Assembly: GCF_000626635.1 (NCBI RefSeq)
Contig: NZ_CP007451.1
Span: 62,001-126,000, forward strand
DNA: 64,000 nt
DNA from: Draconibacterium orientale
GTDB taxonomy: Bacteria; Bacteroidota; Bacteroidia; Bacteroidales; Prolixibacteraceae
Direction of reading: 5' to 3'
Positions 53,840 through 63,005 of this stretch are shown here, piece by piece. Numbering within the stretch: the first letter of the stretch is position 1; each line of letters starts with the position of its first letter. A model generated the notes under the pieces. The model did no database searches and was not told where the DNA came from. It saw only the letters and a list, made by a program, of their open reading frames with translations. Position numbers and translations under genes: made by a program.

Positions 53840-54541
53840 TTATTTATTTAAATGTTTCAACGAATCCATTAGGTTCGATATCTCGGAAAAAGGTTTATCG
53901 TAGTGATTTAAGTATATCTCGCTATGGAATGCATCAATCTCATTTAAAACGGGTAATGCTTTTTTCCATTTGTTCGGGCTAATACATAATAAGAATTTAT
54001 CTCGTGCTTCATCCATTCTCCGGTTGGCTCTTTTTAAAACCCCATCTCCTTCCTTGGTCAGCACGAGCAATTTTGCTCTTTTATCCTGCACATCAGGCAG
54101 TTCATATAACAATTTATTTTTTATTAATCGTCTTATTGTATCCATTCCCGTAGTATATTCAACCAAATGAATATTAATAAGGTCTGTTTTTTTAGCCTTT
54201 TCCAAACTATCAACAGTAAACAGGAAAAGATATTCTAATCTGGAGTTCAATGGTAAGTCAACCAAATATTTCCGTAAATAAAACTCTTCCAACCTCGCAA
54301 TTCGTAATATGTGTTCCTGAAAACGAGATAATGGGTCGAGCCGGTTTAGATAGTCCAAACTTTCTGAGCGCGATTTATTTTCATTTCTTGTTCTGATTTT
54401 TGTATCAGAAATCTTTTCCCTTTCAATCTGGTCAATTATCCATTGTGAAAAATTCAATAAAGTTTGCTCACCTTTTTCTTCGTCTTCGTATAAAGCCCAA
54501 AAATCAATAAGCTGCTTAATTGCTTTGTATTTACTATCCAT
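53840..54541 (-). CDS. MarR-like winged-helix regulator
   Basis: A 233-residue cytosolic protein. The N-terminal third is charged and helical. From about residue 100 it resembles a MarR fold: SRLEYLFLFTVDSL, then IHLVEYTTGMDTIRRLIKNKLLYELPDVQDKRAKLLVLTKEGDGVLKRA, where DKRAK...LT.EG is the wing. MarR proteins usually repress an adjacent divergent gene; the divergent neighbour here is the MinD-like gene across 129 bp. That spacer carries two small palindromes, ATATCGATAT (54588-54597) and TTTGT-TAT-ACAAA (54630-54642), plausible operators. The 80-residue N-extension is unusual for the family. Confidence 0.6.
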   Translation of the reverse strand: MDSKYKAIKQLIDFWALYEDEEKGEQTLLNFSQWIIDQIEREKISDTKIRTRNENKSRSESLDYLNRLDPLSRFQEHILRIARLEEFYLRKYLVDLPLNSRLEYLFLFTVDSLEKAKKTDLINIHLVEYTTGMDTIRRLIKNKLLYELPDVQDKRAKLLVLTKEGDGVLKRANRRMDEARDKFLLCISPNKWKKALPVLNEIDAFHSEIYLNHYDKPFSEISNLMDSLKHLNK

Positions 54542-54670
54542 AGTTTATTTCGAATATTTTTTAGATACCAGTCACCACCCTACATCTATATCGATATTAT
54601 TTACATCGTATCCGACACATGGCACACTCTTTGTTATACAAATATAAGAGAAAATTAGATGTAATTAAAT

Positions 54671-55384
54671 ATGAAAACCTTATCGATGATTGAGCTTACA
54701 AGGGGTACGGGGATCAGCCAATACTTAAGTTCGTTTGCTATGATTGAGAGAGAAAACTTAATTATACTCGACACGAATAAGCACAGTATTTTGGAGTGTT
54801 TATTAGGGATTACACCTACCTTAGAGGAAACGAACAAATACGCAAAATTTAATTACTTCAACAACAAAAACTTTTATGAATTAGAAATTTTCTTTTGCCG
54901 ATTTCATAATCTGTATATCAGAAGTTTACAGTTTCCTGAAAAACCAGGTATTCAACTCATTAAAAATGTAATAGCATACATTAAATCACTCAATTCTCTT
55001 AAAAATTGTAACTATTTAATTGTCTATTTTCCGTTTGGTAATTATTTAAATGAAATTAAACAAATCATCTCTGGTTCTGATTATTCTGTAGTCTTTTCAG
55101 AAGGGAAACCATTAATAGAAACCGAGTTAAAAAGTTACTTAGAAACCGCACCGGAAAGTAGAAAACGCCTTGGATTTGTATATACAAAAACCGAAGAGAA
55201 CTGTGAGAATATAATTGAATCGGAGTCCATACACCATAAACCACTTGGGATCCTCCCTTATAACCTGCTAATTCAGAATGCAACAATTAACCATAAAGTT
55301 GTTTTAGAAATTGATGAGGGAAACTGCCATGGAAATACCATTAAAGAAGTTTGGAATAAAATAAAAGGAAAAGTGGCAGTTTAA
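54671..55384 (+). CDS. Degenerate MinD/ParA-like protein without a Walker A motif
   Basis: A 237-residue protein that I cannot assign firmly. The layout recalls MinD-superfamily ATPases: an N-terminal strand then LTRGTGISQYLSSFAMIERENLIILDTN where a deviant Walker A and first switch would be, a central NCNYLIVYFPFGN strand, and the typical end PLGILPYNLLIQNATINHKVVLEIDEG with a last helix. The P-loop lysine is missing (RGTGISQ instead of KGGxGKS), so ATP hydrolysis is doubtful. It is divergent from the MarR-like gene and precedes two Rnk-like genes. Role unknown; possibly a regulatory partner of a functional MinD-type protein. Confidence 0.45.
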   Translation: MKTLSMIELTRGTGISQYLSSFAMIERENLIILDTNKHSILECLLGITPTLEETNKYAKFNYFNNKNFYELEIFFCRFHNLYIRSLQFPEKPGIQLIKNVIAYIKSLNSLKNCNYLIVYFPFGNYLNEIKQIISGSDYSVVFSEGKPLIETELKSYLETAPESRKRLGFVYTKTEENCENIIESESIHHKPLGILPYNLLIQNATINHKVVLEIDEGNCHGNTIKEVWNKIKGKVAV

Positions 55385-55519
55385 GCGCTTCAAAAGATTT
55401 GCAATAAACATTATCAAAATCATTTCACGCAAATATAACGCACTGTAAATTTAAATCGTATTCGTTATTTTTTAAGTCGTATTCGTTATTGTTATAATTT
55501 TATTAATTTCACTCAAGAA

Positions 55520-55996
55520 ATGAATAATAATAAAACATCAAAACAAGCTATCGCAGCATTTGAATGGCATAACAAAGCTATTACAAACAGCGATTATCAT
55601 GAGATTCTAAGTCTTTTAAATAACGATTTAGGCAAACCTCACATCGCACCTTCTAATTTTCATAAGTTATTCATGATGATCACATTTTCAAAGAAATATA
55701 ATCCGGCGAATATCTCCGAAAAGATTATCAGGTTAAACTCAGCGTTTATTTTGGTAACTGAGCACAATAAAAAGCAACTGGTTAGAATTGTATTGCCTCA
55801 CAACATTCAGAATAGCTCTGATATATCGATTTATAATCCGATTGCGATTGCCTGTTTGGGAGCTAAAGAAGGAAACCAGGTGTGTTTTCAGTATAAAGAT
55901 ACGTTGCAGAAATTACATATCGAAAAATCGATTGTTTATCCCGTAATAATACCAGCAGATTTAACTGATCTATTAGAGATCCCGTACGCAAATTAA
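55520..55996 (+). CDS. GreA/Rnk C-terminal-domain-like protein 1
   Basis: A 158-residue cytosolic protein whose C-terminal half has the fold pattern of the GreA/GreB C-terminal domain as found in Rnk (VRIVLPHNIQNSSDISIYNPIAIACLGAKEGNQVCFQYKDT). The N-terminal half (LLNNDLGKPHIAPSNFHKLFMMI) replaces the coiled coil of Gre factors. Rnk-like proteins bind RNA polymerase in E. coli without Gre activity. The next gene, 5 bp downstream, is a divergent paralog, so the two may act together. A 135-bp AT-rich spacer precedes it, leaving room for a promoter of its own. Confidence 0.65.
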   Translation: MNNNKTSKQAIAAFEWHNKAITNSDYHEILSLLNNDLGKPHIAPSNFHKLFMMITFSKKYNPANISEKIIRLNSAFILVTEHNKKQLVRIVLPHNIQNSSDISIYNPIAIACLGAKEGNQVCFQYKDTLQKLHIEKSIVYPVIIPADLTDLLEIPYAN

Positions 55997-56001
55997 ATAA
56001 C

Positions 56002-56415
56002 ATGAAAGGAAATATAAAAATTACACAACTTGACTATTTGAGGATAAGTAAACTTATTCAAGCCGCACGAAATGACAAAAGTATTGAGGTTAAAAATCTT
56101 ACTTTTCTTGCCAACGAACTATACCGGGCTGAAAAAGTGGATTCCAAATCGATAACACCCGAGTTTGTCACAATGAATTCAGTTGTTCAGGTAATTAACG
56201 AAGAAACAAAATCAACAATGATGGTAAAAATAGTTTATCCCCACGAGGCTGATTTTAAGAAAAAATATGTCTCAGTGCTTTCTCCGTTAGGAAGTGCTTT
56301 GCTGGGGTATAAAGTTGGAGATATCGTTCAGTTTAGCGCGCCCAAGGGCGAAGTGGACATTACAATACAGCGCATTGAATACCAGCCAGAAGCAGATGGA
56401 AAATACAATGTATAA
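56002..56415 (+). CDS. Rnk-like GreA/GreB-C domain protein 2
   Basis: A 137-residue protein closer to canonical Rnk than its neighbour: an N-terminal helical part (ITQLDYLRISKLIQAARND; VKNLTFLANELYRAEKVDS), then the Gre C-terminal domain with MNSVVQVINEETKSTMMVKIVYPHEADFKKKYVSVLSPLGSALLGYKVGDIVQF, including the typical SPLGxALLGxxxGD turn. Predicted to bind RNA polymerase (family knowledge); lacks the acidic tip of Gre factors. It starts 5 bp after its paralog and ends the three-gene plus-strand group. Confidence 0.8.
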   Translation: MKGNIKITQLDYLRISKLIQAARNDKSIEVKNLTFLANELYRAEKVDSKSITPEFVTMNSVVQVINEETKSTMMVKIVYPHEADFKKKYVSVLSPLGSALLGYKVGDIVQFSAPKGEVDITIQRIEYQPEADGKYNV

Positions 56416-56473
56416 AAGCAAGAATTATGAAAACAACAGAGAAGTTCAATAAATCGGGCTTACCATAAGCACC

Positions 56474-56513
56474 AAGAGGCTGTCTGAAAAGTAACTCCGG
56501 ACAGCCTCTTTCG
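56474..56513 (+). terminator. Hairpin after the Rnk-like genes
   Basis: AAGAGGCTGTC (56475-56485) pairs exactly with GACAGCCTCTT (56501-56511) across a 15-base loop. The T tract is short (TTT), so termination may be weak. The hairpin lies between convergent genes. Confidence 0.55.
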
Positions 56514-56533
56514 ATATCAATAAACCAGAAATT

Positions 56534-57568
56534 TTATTCTGAAAACTCTAAATAGAAATCAAAAAACGGCAATACTTGTTGAGGAATACGCCCTTCTTTG
56601 GTATAAATTCCACTGCCGTGCGTACCAATATATTCTTCAGCAAAATGGGTGATTCCAACATTTTCCAAACGTTGGCTAAACATATCGCACTGCAGCGTAA
56701 AGCGGTCGCCGGCATTTCGTCCCCAGTCGAGTTTTATGGCTTTTAGCTGTTGCAGGTTTTCAAGGTTCTCATCAATCATATGAACAGGCATATTGTCGTA
56801 CCATTTCTGCAACACCTCCTGATTAACCGTGAGCTTATCGTCGTTGTAAACAAACGGAAAATCGCAATAAAACGGAGGCTTATCGGGATTTGGCGACCAT
56901 GCACGGCCAAAGGCCATCATCACTGCGCCAAAATAGGATTTTTTTAATCCCTCAATTGTTTTTATTGCCGACAATTCCCTGAAAGTATTGCTGTTTGGCC
57001 CATACTCGGCAACAATGGTTAAGGCTCCCGGGCTAATTGCATAAACCGTACTAAATATATCAGGATGGTGCATGGCCATTTTTAATGCGCCATATCCGCC
57101 CATGCTGTGGCCGGTAATTCCACGGCTTTCTTTTTTCGGAATAGTACGGTAATTTTCATCCATATACTTCACGAGGTCGAAAGCCGTAAAATCTTCCCAG
57201 TTCCCAAAAACACCCGAGTTACTATAGAAACTTCCCTGGTAAGTGGTTTTTTCGTCGGGAATAACCATTATAAAAGGTTTTATTTTTTTATCGGCAATCG
57301 CATAATCAAGCAGACTCGCCATCATGTCCATCATTTTATTATCGCCCATAAAACCATGCAGAAAATAGATAACCGGATAATGCTGATCGCTGTTTTGATA
57401 GTTGGGAGGAAGATAAACCGAAACAGCCCGGCTAGGATTCTCGCCAAAATCGTTTTCCAGGTTTTTGGAATAAAGCGTATCGGTAACTACTGTTCCTTTA
57501 TTGCTTTGAGCAAAAGATAGTAACGATACATTTAGAAATGCAATGAATAATAGATACTGGATTTTCAT
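56534..57568 (-). CDS. Exported alpha/beta-hydrolase esterase (CE1-like) 1
   Basis: A 344-residue secreted esterase of the esterase D/CE1 superfamily. From ATG 57568 the signal peptide is MKIQYLLFIAFLNVSLLSFAQ; an earlier ATG at 57616 only adds a polar leader. Motifs: VSVYLPPNYQNSDQHYPVIYFLHGFMGDN (oxyanion-hole region) and RGITGHSMGGYGALKMAMHHP with the nucleophile Ser in GHSMG. It lacks the N-terminal sandwich domain present in its two neighbours. A terminator (57764-57829) separates it from them, so it has its own promoter. Likely substrate: acetyl or feruloyl esters on plant-type polysaccharide (inferred from context). Confidence 0.78.
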   Translation of the reverse strand: MKIQYLLFIAFLNVSLLSFAQSNKGTVVTDTLYSKNLENDFGENPSRAVSVYLPPNYQNSDQHYPVIYFLHGFMGDNKMMDMMASLLDYAIADKKIKPFIMVIPDEKTTYQGSFYSNSGVFGNWEDFTAFDLVKYMDENYRTIPKKESRGITGHSMGGYGALKMAMHHPDIFSTVYAISPGALTIVAEYGPNSNTFRELSAIKTIEGLKKSYFGAVMMAFGRAWSPNPDKPPFYCDFPFVYNDDKLTVNQEVLQKWYDNMPVHMIDENLENLQQLKAIKLDWGRNAGDRFTLQCDMFSQRLENVGITHFAEEYIGTHGSGIYTKEGRIPQQVLPFFDFYLEFSE

Positions 57569-57763
57569 CTGTTTAAAATTTTTTGATTTCTGAATGTTCA
57601 AAAAATTTGAATACATTCAGGAACTCACATAAATTTTAATCATTCTTGTTTGTGAATTTAGAATGAGGAAAATTCATGTTCGTTTCATAGTTAAAATTTA
57701 GGTTCTTCGAAATAACAAAAATAAATAAAGATGTACGAAATATGACCTTGTTCATTTGGAGGC

Positions 57764-57829
57764 GAAAAAAAGGCAACAACTATTTCTTTAAACTTTTACT
57801 TTTAAGGAAATTTGAGCGTTGTTGCCTTA
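57764..57829 (-). terminator. Terminator of the SusC/SusD-esterase unit
   Basis: On the minus strand AAGGCAACAAC pairs with GTTGTTGCCTT (57771-57781 and 57819-57829), with an inner stem TTTCCTTAAA-like, followed by a T7 run. It lies 27 bp beyond the stop codon of esterase 2. Confidence 0.8.
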
Positions 57830-57855
57830 AACATCTAACTTATGTATAAATAATG

Positions 57856-59025
57856 CTACTTGAATAAAAGCGGGGCAAATGTATTTAAATAAACACGCCA
57901 GTTGGCCCAGGTATGCCCTCCCTCTGTAACGTAGAAAGTGTGTTCCAAGCCATTCTCCGTTAGTTTGGCATCCAGCTTTTGTGCACTTTCATAAAGAAAA
58001 TCGGTGTTGCCACAAGCCAGCCAATAAAGTTTGTAACCTGCTTTTTTTAATCCTTGCAGCTTTTCATCAATATCGGGTTGTTCGCCCCTAATTCCCATAC
58101 TTAGCGGGCAGATATACTGGAACATTCCGGGATATTCGTTAGCTGCAGCAATGGTGTGACCACCGCCCATTGAAAGACCGGCAATAGCACGATGATCAGG
58201 ATCGGCAATAACACGGTAATTCTTTTCAATGTAGGGTACAATATCCTTAACAATACTGTGGACATAGTTATTCCTGTTCGACGGATCTCTGTAATCCACA
58301 TCGCTTACAGGCAATTGTGTAGTTTGCGCTGCCATTTGATTTGGATTTCCGTTGGGCATCACACAAATCATCGGTTCGGCAAGGCCTTTTTCAATCAAGT
58401 TATCCAAAATCTGACGGGTACGTCCCATAGAAGTCCAGGCATCTTCGTCGCCACCGCCCCCGTGAAGCAGGTATAAAACCGGATAGCTTTTATTGCTGTT
58501 TTCGTAGCCATAAGGCGTGTAAACAAACATTCTCCTGTTTATTTTTAATGTTGGAGAATCGTACCACACCTGATGCAGATTTCCGCGTTTTTCGGCTTCA
58601 AAATAATTCTCTGTTTTTTCTCCCGGCACCAGCAGTACGCTTAGGTAACGCGAGCCATCGCGCTGCATAAAAGTATTCCTCGGATCGTTTACGGTTGTAC
58701 CATCTACAATAAAACTGTAGGTATATAATTCGGGCTCTGGCAATGGCAGTGTAATCGACCACAAGCCTTTTTCATCTTTTGTTAGATCAAGGCTTCCCGG
58801 CACATCCATTTCGCCAAACAAAGTTTTCATTTTAACGGTAGGCGTAAATCCCCCGGTAATTTTTACAGTATCAGCTTTGGGTGCCAAAAACCGAAAGGTC
58901 ACCTGACTTTCACCTATTTCCGGTGAAACAATTGGTTCCCTATTCATAAAGTTAGTTAACTCCTGTGCATTTGCTCCCAGCATGATTGCAAGACTCGCAA
59001 CGACTAGTAAAAATGTCTTTTTCAT
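57856..59025 (-). CDS. Esterase 2: N-terminal CBM48-like domain plus CE1-like esterase
   Basis: A 389-residue secreted enzyme (signal MKKTFLLVVASLAIMLGANAQ). Residues about 25-135 form an E-set/CBM48-like sandwich (VTFRFLAPKADTVKITGGFTPTVKMKT; GLWSITLPLPEPELYTYSFIVDGTTVNDPRN). From about 140 the esterase domain follows with [32 protein letters not shown], and [19 protein letters not shown] containing the nucleophile Ser. This architecture is known from bacterial feruloyl and acetylxylan esterases in xylan PULs. It is a close paralog of esterase 3, 80 bp upstream. Confidence 0.85.
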   Translation of the reverse strand: MKKTFLLVVASLAIMLGANAQELTNFMNREPIVSPEIGESQVTFRFLAPKADTVKITGGFTPTVKMKTLFGEMDVPGSLDLTKDEKGLWSITLPLPEPELYTYSFIVDGTTVNDPRNTFMQRDGSRYLSVLLVPGEKTENYFEAEKRGNLHQVWYDSPTLKINRRMFVYTPYGYENSNKSYPVLYLLHGGGGDEDAWTSMGRTRQILDNLIEKGLAEPMICVMPNGNPNQMAAQTTQLPVSDVDYRDPSNRNNYVHSIVKDIVPYIEKNYRVIADPDHRAIAGLSMGGGHTIAAANEYPGMFQYICPLSMGIRGEQPDIDEKLQGLKKAGYKLYWLACGNTDFLYESAQKLDAKLTENGLEHTFYVTEGGHTWANWRVYLNTFAPLLFK

Positions 59026-59069
59026 TTGTTTTAGTTTACTATGTTGATAATTTAGATCTTAAGCAGGTA

Positions 59070-59099
59070 ATAAAAGATCCGATACTAAAGCACCGGATC
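59070..59099 (-). terminator. Intercistronic hairpin between esterases 3 and 2
   Basis: Minus-strand GATCCG (59094-59099) pairs with CGGATC (59076-59081), followed by TTTTATT. It may partly terminate transcription or stabilise the upstream message, tuning the ratio of the two esterases. Weak stem; inference. Confidence 0.45.
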
Positions 59100-59105
59100 G
59101 GTATT

Positions 59106-60317
<1,212 letters not shown>

Positions 60318-60340
60318 TTATCAGTGAATAATTTCCTGTA

Positions 60341-61282
60341 TTATAATTGGGTAGCATCTGTAATATTCACACTTCCCGGTGTTTCTAGCACTGACCATGT
60401 TGCTCCCCCGGAGCTAATCAATGCCTCAAGATTTAAAATACCAAGATTGTCTCCTGTAATTGTTAATGTTCCGCCATTATCTAGAATGGTAATACCACCT
60501 TCCCCCTCGCGCAGGTACATCGTGTTTTCACCGTTCATGTAATAAGAGCCACCAACCATTACACCTTCCATACCATACCACGTAAGGTCAACATAATATC
60601 CATTTGACAACTGGCCAATGGCATCAATTCCATCTTTCACCGAGTAGGTTCCTGAAAGTGATGTTGCATTTGCATCGGCAACAAGTTCCAAATATGCATA
60701 AAAAACATCATCTGCAAAAACCGTAATTTTGTGCATTGTGCTTCCTTCAATAGGTGTTGCTCCTTGCGCACCACCCATTGCCGGAGATGCTGTTTCATCC
60801 GTGTAAGTGAAGGTTGGCGTGTACGGATCGGGTTGATAAGCATAAGTAAATGCTCCGGTAAGTTTAAGCACGGTTTCATCGGCCAGATAAAGAATTCCGC
60901 TAACAGTATAATTACTGTCCTGAGCTGCAATACTTATTGTACCGTCCGTAATTTGTTGTCCGTTAAAAGTTGTGCCCTCTGTTCCAAGCAAATAGGTTTT
61001 ATTAGCGGCTTGGTTACTTGGCGTAAAGTCAGAAGCCGGCAATATATATTCGGTTGAAAAAAGTTTCATACTTAAAGTATTCGACCCCTCGTCCGTCAAA
61101 TTTACAGAGAATGTATAAAGCGGACCATCTTTTACCCGGTCCTGTGTTCCAAGTACAGTAAGATCATACACCTCGGGAGGTGAATATTTCCCGGTAAGTG
61201 GATCTAGCGAATCTTCCTCGCACGAAACCAGCACAAAATTGGCGGCCAGGAGGAACATCAATAATTTCCATATAGTTTTCAT
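60341..61282 (-). CDS. PUL surface lipoprotein, SusE/SusF-position, unknown fold
   Basis: A 313-residue lipoprotein (FVLVSCEEDSLDP; lipobox Cys about 21). The body is rich in beta-prone Thr/Gly/Tyr segments in at least two repeats (LSMKLFSTEYILPASDF; YLELVADANATSLSGTYSVKDGIDAIG), ending in a Gly-rich beta segment. No named domain recognised. It occupies the SusE/F slot right after SusD, where outer-membrane glycan-binding lipoproteins are usual, so a surface glycan-binding role is inferred. Confidence 0.6.
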   Translation of the reverse strand: MKTIWKLLMFLLAANFVLVSCEEDSLDPLTGKYSPPEVYDLTVLGTQDRVKDGPLYTFSVNLTDEGSNTLSMKLFSTEYILPASDFTPSNQAANKTYLLGTEGTTFNGQQITDGTISIAAQDSNYTVSGILYLADETVLKLTGAFTYAYQPDPYTPTFTYTDETASPAMGGAQGATPIEGSTMHKITVFADDVFYAYLELVADANATSLSGTYSVKDGIDAIGQLSNGYYVDLTWYGMEGVMVGGSYYMNGENTMYLREGEGGITILDNGGTLTITGDNLGILNLEALISSGGATWSVLETPGSVNITDATQL

Positions 61283-61421
61283 CTGTTTTGAATTTTAAAT
61301 TTTTTATGGCAAAAGATGGAATTCGCATGAGATGTAATTATCTCTACTGGTGTGAATTCCATACTCATGCTCATTTCATATGATTTATTTTTATTTTTTT
61401 AAGTTCTGTAAACCGGAGAAA

Positions 61422-62981
61422 TTACCAACCCGGGTTTTGAACAATATTTTTATTTAACTGAATCTCGGTTGATGGAAACGGGAACAAGGTATTTCGTTCC
61501 TGAAATCCGTATTTTCCTTCGCTGTTTCCGGTTGATTTAAAAGTAACAGCTCCGTTTGAAGACATAACCGGATACTCTTTTCCCTGAGCTGACAATGCTG
61601 ATTCGGCATCGCCCCAGCGAATTAAATCCTGGTAGCGAACATCCTCGAAACAGAGTTCAAGTCTACGCTCAGTTTTAATGGCCTCCATTGTTGCAGTTTT
61701 ATTCTCCAATTTAGCACGTGAACGAACTTTATTCAGGTAAGTATCGGCCTTGCTTTGGTTACCTGCCAGCAAATTGGCTTCTGCCGCCATAAGAAGCACA
61801 TCGGCATAGCGCATAATACGCACGTTGTGATCCCAGGTGAAGTTAGAACCTGCTGCCGGTACTGCATCTTTGGTTATTCTTGTTTTCCAGAAAAAATATC
61901 CTTCAGCAATAATTGTTTTTCCGGCATCCATGCTTGCTCCCATTTCCTGAATTTGCTCATAGGTTTTCAGCGTACGGTTCAAACGATATCCGTCTTCGCC
62001 TTCTTCAGCAACAAATGCATCATACAATTCCTTTTGTGGTAAACAAAAGCCCCAGCCCAGATCTGCTAATCCCAAAGCCGTAACCGGTTTAGTTGTAAAA
62101 CGGTCGGTACGGAAATGAATCATTAAATGCCAAAAATCGAAGTTATCCCAAACGTTGTTTGCATCTACAACACGGTTCACCTCAAACATCGATTCGCTAT
62201 TGTTCTTATTCGAGAAAGCAAAGATATCATCATATTCGCCCTCATATAAAGCGTAAAGATTTGAGCTGATTACTGATTCGAAAGCTGCAGCCGATTCCGA
62301 ATTTTTCCCTTGGTACAAGTAGGCTTTACCTAATAACGTTTGTGCAAATTGTTTGGTAACACGGTAAACCGACTTATCATTTACGCCAGATTTTTCCATC
62401 AAACTTCCCGAGGCAATGGCTTCAGTTAAATCGGTTTCAACCAAGGCCCATAATTCCGCCGGATCTCCGTTTGTCTTTTGATATTCCGACGGATCCAGCG
62501 GATGATCTACCAAAGGAGGCGTTCCCCACAACGAAATGAGATCGATATAAGCCAATGCACGAAATACTTTTGCTTCAGCAATCATTTGCTTTTTAACATC
62601 TGAATCGGGTTGGATATATTGCATCACAATATTGGCATTGTAGATAATATTGTAGTAGCTCTGGAAACATCCCGAAAGAAAACCGTGTTCGGCACTAAAG
62701 GTAAATTCGTTCATTTTTTCCAGATCGTTGTTATCGCCACGGTCGGCACCACCAGCCCATACATCATCTGAACAAATATTTTTCAGGAATTTGTAATTGT
62801 ACATCATTCCACGCAATTCGCCATAAATTGCGGTTACTGCACCTTCAGCACTTTCGTCGCTGCCATAATATTCTTCTAAACTAATAGCACCTTTTTGCAC
62901 TATATCCAATTCATCTTCGCACGAAAGCATGGTGAAAACCATTGCAATGGCGGCTAAATATATTAATGTTATTCGTTTCAT
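61422..62981 (-). CDS. susD: SusD/RagB family glycan-binding lipoprotein
   Basis: Surface lid protein that works with SusC to take up oligosaccharides. A 519-residue lipoprotein (AIAMVFTMLSCEDELD; lipobox Cys about 21) with the SusD hallmarks: an N-terminal region KGAISLEEYYGSDESAEGAVTAIYGELRGMMYNY, TPR-like helices (AEAKVFRALAYIDLISLWGTPPLVD), KADTYLNKVRSRA near residue 410, IKTERRLELCFEDVRYQDLIRWGDAE near 435, and the C-terminal LFPFPSTEIQLNKNIVQNPGW, typical of the family. It lies 24 bp after the SusC gene. Confidence 0.93.
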   Translation of the reverse strand: MKRITLIYLAAIAMVFTMLSCEDELDIVQKGAISLEEYYGSDESAEGAVTAIYGELRGMMYNYKFLKNICSDDVWAGGADRGDNNDLEKMNEFTFSAEHGFLSGCFQSYYNIIYNANIVMQYIQPDSDVKKQMIAEAKVFRALAYIDLISLWGTPPLVDHPLDPSEYQKTNGDPAELWALVETDLTEAIASGSLMEKSGVNDKSVYRVTKQFAQTLLGKAYLYQGKNSESAAAFESVISSNLYALYEGEYDDIFAFSNKNNSESMFEVNRVVDANNVWDNFDFWHLMIHFRTDRFTTKPVTALGLADLGWGFCLPQKELYDAFVAEEGEDGYRLNRTLKTYEQIQEMGASMDAGKTIIAEGYFFWKTRITKDAVPAAGSNFTWDHNVRIMRYADVLLMAAEANLLAGNQSKADTYLNKVRSRAKLENKTATMEAIKTERRLELCFEDVRYQDLIRWGDAESALSAQGKEYPVMSSNGAVTFKSTGNSEGKYGFQERNTLFPFPSTEIQLNKNIVQNPGW

Positions 62982-63005
62982 TTTAATTCGATTTTTTGGT
63001 TAAGA

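Noticed and set aside
56474-56513. Palindrome GAGGCTGTC...GACAGCCTC as an insertion-sequence end
   Set aside because: No matching partner repeat or transposase nearby; position between convergent genes fits a terminator better.
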